A DNA stretch of 64,000 nt from Mytilus californianus (taxonomy: Eukaryota > Mollusca > Bivalvia > Mytilida > Mytilidae). Under the pieces are notes generated by a model. The model saw only the letters and a program-made list of their open reading frames with translations. It was not told the DNA's origin and did not search any database. How positions within the stretch are numbered: position 1 is the stretch's first letter; each line of letters begins with the position of its first letter. Below, piece after piece: positions 1 to 13,600 of this stretch. The stretch lies in the NCBI RefSeq assembly GCF_021869535.1, contig NW_026262690.1:14967001-15031000 (forward strand). The letters are read 5' to 3'. The position numbers were made by a program, and so were the translations under genes.

Positions 1-1537
1 TTTTCACCCTGATTTCTTAGCCTTCAGACTGATTAGATATAAAGTGATTTCAATGAAATACCGGCAAATTCGTAATATTCTTCCTGGACAAGAAGTTCAA
101 CTAGCTGTGTAAACTCAGCTCAATTGACCCATTTCAGTGCATGGCTTCACTTGACAACTTTGGTGTCAAACACACTGTTAATTAACACCAATTACCTTAG
201 CTTTAGGTCGTAAATAATTTGTGTATTTCAAAGTTGTTTTAAAAACAATTTGAGTTACTTCCCCTTTTTTGTCAATTCACAATATACTCCTTAAACTTAT
301 ATGTTTTTTTTGTAAAAAGATTAAATCTAAAATGAATTGAATGCACACACATATCAGAATAATACTTTTACTTATTGTTCTACCTTAGAACAATTAAAAA
401 ATAAAAATTTTGAAAATTACTTTTTTCATCTATACCTACTTTAATTGTTTAACTTTATTTTATTATACTCTAATATCAACATATGATATGTTCTACTGTT
501 TAAAAGCTGCACAAATGTATGTAAAGAAAACACAAATTGGCACATTGTATGTCATGGAATGAATATGATCAGGAGTTAAGGCAATGTAACACAAATCTAT
601 CAATGGCCTCCAGGTGCAATGAAATAATAATATGTACAATTTTAAATTACTTAACCATGTGGACATGTTTTGGAAACTTTGATATAAATTATAAGAAAAA
701 TGTCCCCTAAATACTGAAATTCAGCTCGAAAAAGTTTGTATGCGTTATGACCTGAGATTTCATTCTTCTATGCAGGTCATCACCTGCATTTTCATTGTCA
801 TAGGTTGACAGGTATGCTGTTTGATTGTGCAGGATGCATAGATTTGCAGTAATGTCTGGTCAGAATGGGGACATTTCATTAGATGGATTGTGTAGAGAGA
901 GTCCCACACACTCTGCATGTTTAGATTCCTAACAACAACTCTTTGAACAATGTCGCAAAGCTAAATTTTTGTCCTTATATAATACTTATTGTAGAATCTA
1001 CCTATTGTAATTATTTTATTGTTCTCCTCTTGAACATATACGAAATATTTGTCACTGGGCATTAAGCAAACAATAATCAATCAATTATTATTCTATAAAT
1101 CTCTTTCATGCAATGTATATTTAAAATTTCTGTATTTTTCAAAGGAGAAATGTCCAATGATTGTAAAACTTCATTACACACCCTTTTATTAAGGAGGGCA
1201 AAGTGCTTCTAAATAAAGTATTATGTAAATCATTCTATAAAGATTGTCACTTAGTCTTATTTATCGATAATAAAAATAAACATGACCAATAAACAAGGGA
1301 GACAATCGCATAAATCTGTATGTATTAGGGATATTCTGACCAGTAAATGAGGTACATTCTGACCGGTGTATGGGATATTAAGAACACCTACTACTGTAAG
1401 GTTCTATCAATCATTAATATATATTACTTTAGAATTAGGAAAGCAATATATTATCTGCCATTTCTGTTTTAATGATTTAATTTGCTGACATCTTTAAAAA
1501 TTGTTTTGAAAATTGTTTTGAACACTTTCTGTTACAG
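1..1537. other. Upstream intron sequence, no exon recognised
   Basis: AT-rich sequence ending in the acceptor of the first visible exon. I see no reading frame resembling the dynein tail, no RNA gene and no clear mobile element. The gene's 5' exons should lie further upstream. Confidence 0.6.
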
Positions 1538-1627
1538 TATCTGACCACACAAGAAAAACTAAAAGACGAGTGGATTATATTCCAAGAGAGTTTGAAAGAG
1601 GCTGAAGGCATGCTGAAGAAACATAAG
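1538..1627 (+). CDS. DNAH2: Dynein exon 1 of window (tail)
   Basis: Thirty codons in phase 0, residues 1-30, between acceptor TTACAG and donor GTATAT. Charged helical tail sequence ([18 protein letters not shown]). No motif on its own; called because it splices in frame to exon 2 and reads like the helical segment that precedes the linker. Confidence 0.75.
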
Positions 1628-4600
1628 GTATATTTTTGTAGTAATGAATACATTGACTACTGTAAAACATTCTGTTGATATTTATTTCACCTACATATTG
1701 CTTGAAATACCTACTGTATTTGGTATACCTATAATTAAATGGTGTTGTGTGGTAAATTCATACAAAAACTATATTTATTTCCTGGTCAGTGCACTTAGAC
1801 CCTGCCTACGATAGTAGAGGGCATTATCTTTTTTTCGGTCTGTACATCTGTCTGTTTGTCTATGCAAATCCTATATGAATTATTATATATATTTCCAGGA
1901 TATATTTAAAGCAGGATTACTAGCTCAATCTGATGAGTTCAAGAAAAAAGTACATTTCTTGTTAGATAACTTTCAGAAGAATGGACCGTTCACTAGTACT
2001 TTAGGAACAGGAGAAGCTTTAGAAAGTATCAGTGTGGTACAGGAACAACTCATGGCCTTCAAGAAAGCTCAACAAGAGATAAGAGATGGTCTTAATATCT
2101 TCAAAATAGATCAGCCACCAAATAAAGAAATAGCTTTTATGGAGAAGGTATGAAAATAGAAATGCTCTCACAATATTCATGATTTTAGAACAGCCCCTAA
2201 TAAAGAAATGGTTTTTATTGTCTCGCCTTGACAGAGTCAAAAGCGAGACATAGGTATGCTGTTTCCGGCGGCGAGGGCGTCAATAATATATTAGTTTGTG
2301 ATTAGGTCTAGTTTATGGTGAACCACTAGTGGTAGGTAAATAATATTTGGTATGCAGTTGTATTAGCATTGGCACATCTCATTACCATGGAGATTATTTT
2401 GCCCCGCCCCTCAGTCATGGTCTGTTGACTTTGAAACTTTGGTTAGTTTACATGTATTAGTCTGTGATTAGATCAGTTTATGGGGAACCACTAGTGGTAG
2501 GTCAATGATATTTGGTATGCAGTTGTATTAGCATTGGCACATCTCATTACCATGGAGATTATTTGGTCCCGCTCCCTCAGTCATGGTCAATTGACTTTGA
2601 AACTTTTGCTTAGTTTTCATGTATTAGTTTGTGATTAGGTTAGTTTAAGACGAACCACTAATGTGAAGTCATTGATATTTAGTATGCAAATGTATTGGCA
2701 TTTGCAAGTTTCATTTCCATGGAGATTACCGTATAGCAGGTTATCTTCGCGGGTGTAAAATTTCGTGATTTAGGGGCAACAAAGTATCCGAAAAATTTTG
2801 GCGGTTTTTATTTTAGCGGATTCTTAAATCCCAATTAAACATTTTGTCGGATACTGAAAGTTGCAGTTAAAAAGTTGTTTAAAATTGACAAACAATGGCC
2901 TGTTGTTATGGTTAATTTTTTGTTTTTTTGTTTTTTTGTTTTTAATTCTATATAATTTTATTTGAAATGTACATTTGTTAGAGATACATAAAGTACCGGT
3001 ACCTTATCCCGGTCTCGTTGACGTTAGTGTATAGCATTTCATAAGGTTAGTACTTGTTAGTACACAACATACAGTTTTGCTAATAAATAATGTATAACAC
3101 AATAAAAAGAAATTACTATGATATATTATAAATCTTAGTTAAGAAGATAAATTAATTTTTTCTGCAACCAAATTGTAGAAGTTTTTATATTTGCCTTGTT
3201 TATTTGTCAATATTTCGTAATGTTGGAGAAGTTCACTTTTAAAAAGTTATTATTCTTATTTATTTATTTATATTTTGATACAGTTAATCAAAAGAATACC
3301 GGTGTACATAGTTATTTGTCACATGTGTACAAACTTCTTGTAAATGTTACGGTTGATTAGTTACGAAATTGACTGGACCTTTGATGTACTAATTAGATTA
3401 TAAAATTGTCATAATTAACTTGCAACTATTATATAATTTGACACTAATTAATAAGGATAAAATACCTGACAGCATACTTTACACTTTTTATTATATAACC
3501 AATAAAACTAATTAACACCTGACAGCCAGTGTAGAATGGTGTTTGTTATTTATGTTGTTTAAATTAATATAAACCGTTATTGATCCGTTGAACGGGAAAA
3601 AATAGTTAGTTTTCAAAACGCTTTAGCTATTAGAAAGTATCGACCGTATGCATAAATTTTCGCGGAATTTATTTTCGCGATTTCCCCTGACCAGCCAAAA
3701 TAAGCGAAAATAAACACCCTGCGAAAGTAACCCGCTATACGGTATATAACCCCAACCCCTCATTATGGTTCATTGACTTTGAAACTTATACATAGTTTAC
3801 AAGTTAATGTTTGTGTTTAGGTTTGTTTAAAGGGAACGACTTATGAAAAGTCAATGATATTTGGTATGCAGTTGGCACATCTGGTTTCTCACAGAGGAAA
3901 GTCGCCGAAAGTGAGATATAGGGATTGCTTTTCCTGCTATGGTGACAGCGATGGCGTCAACAATTGTTAAGTTTTCTGCCTAAGTTAGTTTGATAGGAAC
4001 TACTTGTGATAGATCAGTACATATCAGTTTGACGAATATTTTGAGGCCCCACCCCCTTGGTCCAGTGACTTTGAATTAATTAGCAATTTTAAATGTTAAG
4101 TTTTCTGCTTATGTTAAATTGATAGGAACTACTTGTGATAGATCAATGATATTTTGTATGAAGTTGCTTTGCTATCAGTACATATCAGTTTGACGACTAT
4201 TTCAAGGCCCTGCCCCCTAGGTCATGGTCCAGTGACTTTCAATTAATTAACAATTTTCAATGTTAAGTTTTATGCTTAAGTCATTTGATAGGAACTATTT
4301 ACAATAGACAACAATATTTTCTATAAAGTTACATTGCTGTCTGTACATCTCAGTTTGTCGACCATTTGGAGGCCCTGTCCACTAGTTGGTCCAGCAACTT
4401 TGAATCAGTTAATAATGTTGCTGTCCATCAGATTGTCTTTTTTTTGAATTTTATGCCGACAGGCGAGACATATCTCTGTGTCAACAGTTTAGTTGTTTTG
4501 TTTTTGTTTTTTTTTAACCTATAAAGGAATCGCCTTGTATATTTAAAGACTTCATTTAGATAAGCTAATATAGTTTTGCAGGGCAGGGTGTTTCCTTTTG

Positions 4601-7600
4601 TGAGCTTACTCACAGATATAGTTTTATAAGAGGAATTGCAATATATAAGCGATAACTGATTGGTTCGCTAACTTAAATGTTTTATTACAGGATTTACAAT
4701 ATATAGAAGATATCTGGTTAATGAACAAAGAATGGGAGACATCGTGGGCTGAATGGAAAGGTAACAAGTTTGAAGATCTACAGACAGAGACCATGGAAGC
4801 TACAGCTATTGCTGATCATAAGAAACTAGTAAAGTACAGTAAACTGTTAGCAGTAAGTAGTCAGCATTTTTTTCTCATCTGTTTTACAAAATAAAAGAAA
4901 ATTTTTTTTAGTTTATTTAAGCCTTTAGATTTGTTTCCTACTAGAATTACATCCTATGACCCTTCACAGAGCCATTTGTATGTCGGTATATAATCACTAT
5001 GTTATTAAAAGATTATTTTAAGTTAAATGAAAATATTGATATATAACTTTTTATTCTTCCCAAACAATTGCTTGCACAAACATGTTCTATATTTGTGATG
5101 TTTCTTCATTCTAGGATAGGAATTGGGAAGTTGTTGAGACTAGTAAAAATCGTGTTGATCAGTTCAGACGTACCATGCCCCTGATTAATGACCTGAAAAA
5201 TACAGCCATGAGAAAAAGACATTGGGACAAAATTCAGGTATTACAGTGTAACATGTATATCAGAAATAGATGATATTGTTATAATTAAATCCTTGCAAAC
5301 AAAGTTGGGTGGAGAGTATAAAGGAATCACCATGTCTGTCCATGTGCCTTGTAAGCACAACTCCTCCTTACTGCCTGGATTGATATTGATGAAATTTTAT
5401 ACAGTAGTTGAATACTATCTGAGGATGTGCATCAAGGAATATAATCTCAAACATGTTCAAGGGTAGATAATCAAATTTGCAGTGAAGGTATCTTTTTATG
5501 AGTTAACTCACAGTTTTAGTTGTCCTTGGTATGAAAATATATATGAATGGTCAATTTAGCCAATAAATCAAATGTATTTCATGAAATGAAATTACAATTA
5601 ATTCAGATATATGGGAAAATTATTCAATATTTTTACTATTTGACTCATAATTGTTGAGAAATGATATTGAGCCCCCAACATAACAGTAAATTTATTTTTA
5701 TGTCCCTACCGTAGCAGAGGGGGCATTAAGTTTTACCCTTGTCCATACGTACGTCCCAAAATTGGTTTCTGTTCTCTAACTTTAGTTTGCCTCAACCAAA
5801 TGTTATGAAACTTATACACAATGCTTATTACCACAAAACACAGATCAAGTTTGAATTTTGGTGGCGTCACTTTTACTGTTCTACAGTTATGCCACTTTAC
5901 AAATAGAAAAATTGCTGAATTTTTCCTTTCCGTTCTCTCACTTTAGTTTGCCTCAACCAAATGTTATGAAACTTACACACAATGCGTATTACCACAAAAC
6001 ACAGATCAAGTTTGAATTTGGGTATCTTCACTTTTACCATTCTAGAGTTATGCTCCTTTACAAATGGAAAAATTGCAGAATTTTTCGTTTCCATTCTCTT
6101 AACTTTAGTTTGCCTCAAACAAATGTTATGAAACTTATGTGCAATGCTTATTACCACAAAACACAGATCAATTTTGAATTTTGGTGGCCTCACTTTTACT
6201 GTTCTAGAGTTATGCCCCTTTACAAATGGAAAAATTGCAGAATTTTTCATTTTTGTTCTCTAACTTAAGTTTGCCTCAACCAAATGTTATGAAACTTATA
6301 CACAATGCTTAATTACCACAAAACTCAGATCAAGTACAAATTTGGGTAGTGTCACTTTTACTGTTCTTGAATTATGTCCCTTAATAACGTTATATGCAAG
6401 CGGGGGCATCATCTGTGTCCCATGGACACATTCCCCATTTATTTTTTGAGTTTCCTTGGTTAAAAAAGAGCAATGCAGTTGCTGTGTAATTATTTAGCCA
6501 AAATGTTCTTGAATTTCACTTTCCTTGCTTTCAGGATGAAAACCCTTACTACATAGTACACTATAGAAGGCCCCAACATGGCCTGATTTATGTTCCATAC
6601 AATAAATGAAATACAAATATGATATACAGCAACAAAAGATAACCACTGAATTACAGGCTCCTGAAATATTACTCAAGCCTACATTTCTTGTAGGACTGTT
6701 ATGAAATTTATGTCAGCAAAGTCTAGAAAAAGCTTGAAAATTTGCGTGGATAACATTTTTAACAGGAATAATATCTGTTGGAAGATTTTATGAAATTCAT
6801 ATGAAAAATTTGTATCAGTAATGTTTTGGATGAGTTTAAACAACCTGCCCATCAACAGTAGTCTTGATAGATGTATATAAATACAATGACAATTAGTTTC
6901 ACTTTGTGTTTAGGTAATGACATCAGATGTTTTAATAATGACATTAAGTTTCACATTGTGTTTTAGTGATGAAATTAAGTTTCACATTGTGTTTTAGTGA
7001 TGACATTAAGTTTCACTTAATATTTACAGAATGAGATGGGGAAGGATTTTGATCATAAATCAAATGATTTTACTCTAGAGAAGATTATAGAGATGGGATT
7101 TGATCATTATGCAGAACTAATACATGACATATCAGAGGCTGCCAACAAGGAGTTAGGCATTGAGCAGGTAATTATACATTCTGGGATTGCTCTGATGTCT
7201 GAGAACTAGGAATTATAGAGTGATTAGTCATTGTACAGGTAATTATACATTCTGTGATTGCTCTGATGTCTGAGAACTAGGAATTATAGAGTGATTAGTC
7301 ATTGTAAAGGTAATTATACATTCTGGGATTGCTCTGATGTCTGAGAACTAGGAATTATAGAGTGATTAGTCATTATGCAGGTAATTATACATTCTGGGAT
7401 TGCTCTGATGTCAGAACTAGTAATTATAGAGTGATTAGTCATTGTACAGGTAATTATACATTCTGGGATTGCTCTGATGTCAGAACTAGTAATTATAGAG
7501 TGATTAGTCATTGATCAGGTAATTATACATTCTGGGATTACTCTAATGTCTGAGAACTAGTAATTATAGAGTGATTAGTCATTGAGCAGGTAATTATAGA

Positions 7601-10600
7601 CTTTGTAAATTGATAAGTCACCTCTGACAGTAATTGTCTTATGTAAAAGTGTTCAAAGTAGTGAGAGAAATACTGAGCAGAAATATACACCTAGTTCGTA
7701 ATAAAATCTGTATCATTGTATGATAGCAAAACAAAACATATCTATTAGATTTTTTTTTATTCAGATAAAGTTAAAATAAATGGATTTAAAATGCTTCTTG
7801 CTTTAAGCTCTCTTTTATTACTTAATTTTCATCTTGTTACTATTAAAATGTTTTACATCTGTATAATGTATTTTTTGCAGGGACTCGAAGTAATAGAAGC
7901 TGTATGGAATACAACAGATCTTGAAATTATACCATATAAAGATAGAGGTCACTATAAGCTAGTGTGAGTATTAGGTCCAGATTATACTGTATAAAGGTAG
8001 AGTTCACTATAAGCTAGTGTGAATATTAGGTCCAGATTATACCTTATAAAGATAGAGGTCACTATAAGCTAGTGTGAATATAGTGTATGTCAAGATTATA
8101 CATTGTATCCCTTAAAGATTAGGGTCACTATTAGCTAGCATGAGTATTTTGTCAAGGTTATACAATTTAAAAGATAGAGGTCACGATAAGCTAGAGTGAG
8201 TATTTTGTCAAGGTTATACCATATAAAAGATAGAGGTCACTATAAGTTAGAGTGAGTATTGTGTCAGGATATAGATCACTCACAAATTGTTTTTCTGTTT
8301 ACAGGAGTGTTGAAAACGTTTTCCTTTGCTTAGATGAAAATCAGATGCGGCTATCATCAATGAAAGCCTCCAGATTTATCAAAGCTTTTGAAATTGATGT
8401 TGACAGATGGGAGAAAATTTTATCAAATATATTGGAGGTTATAGAAATTCTTCTACTGGTACAGAAAGAATGGATGTATTTAGAGGTTGGTACATTGTAT
8501 GATTCAAATCGGAGCAAGTAATGATAGGTAGTAGAACACTTTATCTAACAATGAAAATTTACTGAATCTCTTCAATTGATGAAAATGAAAGGATGTATTT
8601 GGAGGTTGGTACACTTATAATTGTATGTAGACAGAAACAGGTGTGATGAGATGTTAGTAAAGAAAGAGATATTTGAATTGATATTGTTGAAGTCATAGAA
8701 ATTGTTCTACTGGTATGTATAGATTTAACCATGTGTTTAAGGTCAGCAAGTTCAGAGGCTATACTGGTATGTAGAGATTTAAGTAATGTGTGAGGTCAAC
8801 AAGCTCAGAGGTTATACTGGTATGTAGAGATTGGTGCATAATTTAAGTAGGCAGGAGGAATGTGTGAGGTCAACTGGTTCAAAGTAATACAGGGAAATTT
8901 CACTCACATGTATTTCATGTGAATTTAAATTCATGTGAAATTCACATGAATTTCACCTCAAACGAGCTTATACGTGAAACTCATGTGAAATTAGTTCATG
9001 TGAATTTCACGTGAAAATCACATGAATTTTTTTCACATGAAATTCAAGTGAATTTTTGTCGAGCCTGCGACTTTTGTCGCAGAAAGCTCGACATAGGGAT
9101 AGCGATCCGGCGGCGGCGGCGGCGGCTACGGCGGCGGCGGCGGCGTTAGCTAACTTCTTAAAAGCTTTATATTTTAGAAGATGGAAGACCTGGATGCTTC
9201 ATACTTTGTATATGGATGCCTCATGTTACGAAGTTTCCGTCAGTCACATGTCCAATGTCCTTGACCTCATTTTCATGGTTCAGTGACTACTTGAAAAAAA
9301 AGTTCAGATTTTTTGTAATGTTAAATTCTCTCTTATTATAAGTAATAGGATAACTATATTTGGTATGTGCGTACCTTGCAAGGTCCTCATGCCCGTCAGA
9401 CAGTTTTCACTTGACCTCGACCTCATTTCATGGATCAGTGAACAAGGTTAAGTTTTCGTGGTCAAGTCCATATCTCAGATACTATAAGCAATAGGTCTAG
9501 TATATTCGGTGTATGGAAGGACTGTAAGGTGTACATGTCCAACTGGCAGGTGTCATCTGACCTTGACCTCATTTTCATGGTTCAGTGGTTATAGTTAAGT
9601 TTTTGTGTTTTGGTCTGTTTTTCTTATACTGTATGCAATAGGTCTACTATATTTGTTGTATGGAATGATTGTAAGGTGTACATGTCTAGCTGGCAGGTGT
9701 CATCTGACCTTGACCTCATTTTCATGGTTCAGTGGTCAAAGTTAAGTTTTTGAGTTTTGGTCTTTCTTTCTAATACTGCATGCAATAGGTCAGCTATATT
9801 TGGTGTATGGAATGATTGTAAGGTGTACATGTCTAGCTGGCAGGTGTCATCTTACCTTGACCTCATTTTCATGGTTCAGTGGTCAAAGTTAAGTTTTTGA
9901 GTTTTGGTCTTTTTTTCTAATACTATATGCAATAGTTCAACTATATTTGGTGTATGGAAATATTTTATGATCTATATGTCAGTCACGCAGGTTTTATTTG
10001 ACCTTGACCTCATTTTCAAGGTTCATTGCTCAATGTTAAGTTTTTGTGTTTTTCGTCTGTTTTTCTTAAACTATAAGCAATAGGTCAACTATATTTGTTG
10101 TATGGAAGAATTGTTAGCTGTACATGCCTGCCTAGCATGGTTCATCTGACCTTGACCTCATTTTCATGGTTCATTGGTCAATGTTTAGTTTACTTGGTTA
10201 ATGTTAAGTTTATGTGACAGTTGTAATAAAGCTTTATATTTAGGACTATCAACATAATATCAATGATTAGTAAAGAAGGCGAGACATTTCAGCGTGTGCA
10301 CTCTTGTTAAAATAAAGTAATTCAAATAACATCTAAATTTTCAAATTTAATTAAAATGATGAAAAACACAATTCAAGTGAAGCTCAATTCACGTGAAATT
10401 CACATGAAAATTTTCACGTGAGTTTCATGTATAAGCTCGTTTGAGGTGAATTTCACATGAAATTTTTCACATGAATTTCAAGGGTGATTCATGTGAGCAA
10501 AATTTGCCAGTGTAGAAGAAATAGTAAAAACATTTGTTACATTTGGTATTTTCTGCCAAACTGATGAATTTCATCCAATAGAAAAACAGTTTTGATTTAA

Positions 10601-13600
10601 ACAGTGGGACTTTTTGTAATGAGCAGAATTAATATTTTCAGAATATTTTCCTTGGAGAAGATATACGTAAACAGCTACCAAGAGAATCTTCTAACTTTGA
10701 TGAAGTCAATGTGAAATGGAAAGCTATCATGACCAGAATGCATGCTGATAAAAATGCATTACGTTGTACACATCATCAAGGTAAATGTGTTTCTTTCCAC
10801 TTGATTTCAAGTGATTCTCTCCACCATTTGCAGTTCATTCAAAATTCTGACCCAAAAGCAATTTGTTACATCAAATCAAGCTGTTCAACTGGACAGAACT
10901 TTTACTAAAATGCTTCAGAAAAACCACAGTCAAGTCATCAATGTTATAAATGTAATGTGAAAAATACATATAAATGAAAGAAGATATGGTATGATTGACA
11001 ATGAGACAACTTTCAACCATAGAAAAAATGATGTAGAAGTTAGCAACTATAGGCATACACACAAAGAATTTGGTTTGATATACAAAAGTATTTTCTTGAA
11101 ATGAGTTTTTAGGTGAGTAGGTATAAAAGTTTATTGGCACAGACTGTTTTAGAAATTTTGAAACCATATACAACATTTTAGTTTATGCATTGAACATCAT
11201 AGCCTGAAACTTGCTTTAAAAGTAGGCTTTTAAAAAAATTGTTTGGTGTACATACAGATAGCCAAGACAAATCTTAGTTTCTGATGAATCCTACTCTGTT
11301 AATGGAGTAAACATAAATGTTAACAAAAAGGAGGGGCAGTACAAAAGGAGGTATTGCCAAATGGCATGAAATTTAATACCGTAATTGGCCTTGTATAGTT
11401 CGCACTGGTACATTGTCCGCACCCCCTTCTTGCCACGAGAATTCAGGAAAAAAACTTTTTGAAACTGTTAATGAAACTCCATTAATTTCAAATCGTGTGT
11501 GATTGTTTGTGGTATTTTCATGGAAAAACCTGTTTTCCATCATCAAATAGAATTTGAATGAGGAGGTCTTACCAAATGGCATAAAATTTCGTATGCTTGA
11601 TTAAAATAAATTTTAAATACTATTTACTAATGAGTATAGAAAAGCTTTTAAATCTGGCAGAAACTAGTATGACTAGTAATTTCTTGTTGCATATGCTATC
11701 CTTTATGAAAAAGTAAATGTATTAATATGTTTTTTCAGGCTTGTTAGATGAATTGAATGAAATGAACAAGAAATTAGAAAGTATTCAGAAATCCCTTGAG
11801 GCCTATCTGGAAACAAAGCGTGGAGTTTTCCCAAGATTTTACTTTATTTCAAATGATGACTTGCTGGAAATACTTGGACAGTCTAAGACACCAAACTCTG
11901 TTCAACCTCATTTGAAGAAATTGTTTGACAATATCAGTTTCCTGGACATGAAAAAAGAGGCAATATATCAGTTCATTATTCACGAGAAAAGAACACAACT
12001 TTATTGTAACGAAAGGAGGATTTGACATATAAATTCATGACACAAATTTCTTTCACATGCATAACAAGACCCAAAGCAAAGGAACAGTGCTTTTATTGCT
12101 GTTAATAGGTTTCATAACAAGTGAGCATGGGATATTGCTTGATATGAACTCGAGTTATTTAACATCAATATAATAATAAACAAGCCTTGTGCGAGTTTAT
12201 TATTACTACTTAAATTAAATAACAAAAGTTGATATCAAGCAATATCCAATGTTCACGAGTTGTTAAACCTATTTCTCTTACGATAAACATTCTCATTGTG
12301 TTACATAAAAAAAGAAATAGATAACAGTCCTCGACCATAAGAGAATCTTTATTTTAAAACCAAAACTAGATCTTCAACACATAGTAAAAGCAACAACATT
12401 AAAACCAAACTTGAACAATGGAAAAGGAAGGATATGGTTTATCAATATTCATGACACAAAATCACTACATATACTTGACAATACCCAAAGCAACTATTGA
12501 CAAATAAAGGATTGTATGCAGACTTTGGCAAAACCACAAAATCTAATATCCATGAAAATGCAGGTTTTCCACAATCCACAGAAATTGGTACGCACGAAAA
12601 TAAATGAATCCACAGTAAAACAAAACTGTTTGAAGTTTTTCATTGATCTGTTATATAGAAATTTTTATTGATATTTCAGGGAAAACATATAAAGGCCATA
12701 TCAATGAACTCAGAAGATGGAGAAAAAGTAGAGTTTATCAATACTGGGGTGTTTCTAGATGGTCAAGTAGAGGTAGGTATATAAGGAATAATTTAAAAGA
12801 ATTTACTGTGGGTTGCCTAGTTTCTGAATTTTTTTTTTTACCCTAAACAGATGGAGAGCTTACATATTGGATAGTAAGAGCTATCATATAATTAGCTGCT
12901 TCCATTTGAATATGAACGGACAACGGACAAATTTGAAATAAACAAGCCTAAGCATTGGAAGATTCTTTTAACGATTATTCCTTTTAAAGTAGATAGACAC
13001 TGTTGAACTTGACATTCATCTGAGAATCAAATGGCAGCCATCTTGTATGGCTTCTAAGTTAATACAGTAATTTTTTTTTTAAATTTGCCACCATTTAGAA
13101 GTTTGCACATACTTTACAATCATATTTAAGCCAAAATCACCTGATTTTGGATTACCGTTAAAAGGCTTGTATAGTCCGCGGTTTTATTCTCCAAAATTGA
13201 ACCTGCCAGACAGGGTGCGGACTATAGAGTACGATAAGCAAGTAATAAGAGAAAAAATCGATTTCTCGAGGTGGTTTGTTTACGTTCCGCCATGTTTGTT
13301 ATTGATATTGTAGAGGGCGCTCTTATCATTTTCAAAACTAATAATTTTACCTAATCCATATTAATATGTTATTTTAATCAATATCAAATATACACTGATA
13401 AATTAAAAAATTAAATGCTTAACTACAAATTTCTCGTTTCTTTTCACTGAAAACTGGAATCTGCTTGAATTTAACGGAATGAAAAAAGTATAAAAGTAAA
13501 CCAAGAACCAGCTTACGATGTATAAACTACAAAACGTAATCGGTTATTCTTTCCGTTTTGGTGTTTCATACTGACGCATGTGTTTTGTTTTAGCTCAAGA

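Larger units (their letters stand above)
8890..10512. mobile_element. Large palindromic MITE, later split by another element
   Basis: The arm at about 8890-9055 and the arm at about 10365-10512 are inverted copies: 'cctcaaacgagcttatac' on the left, 'gtataagctcgtttgagg' on the right, within long runs of attcacatgaa-type words. A hairpin-headed element (9058-10308) sits between the arms. Confidence 0.7.

Noticed and set aside
5858..6268. 136-codon plus-strand frame and 117-codon minus-strand frame
   Set aside because: Both lie in the tandem core of an interspersed element and repeat with its period.
9056..9286. Alanine-rich small protein
   Set aside because: Translation of a CGG microsatellite in an element head.
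11739..12025. Exon 9 extending to the stop at 12023
   Set aside because: Residues after MKKE have no family similarity, and the gene clearly continues in exon 10; a GC donor explains the end.
12643..12846. Alternative frame across exon 10
   Set aside because: Open, but lacks dynein similarity, while the phase-0 frame reads [12 protein letters not shown] as expected for the linker.
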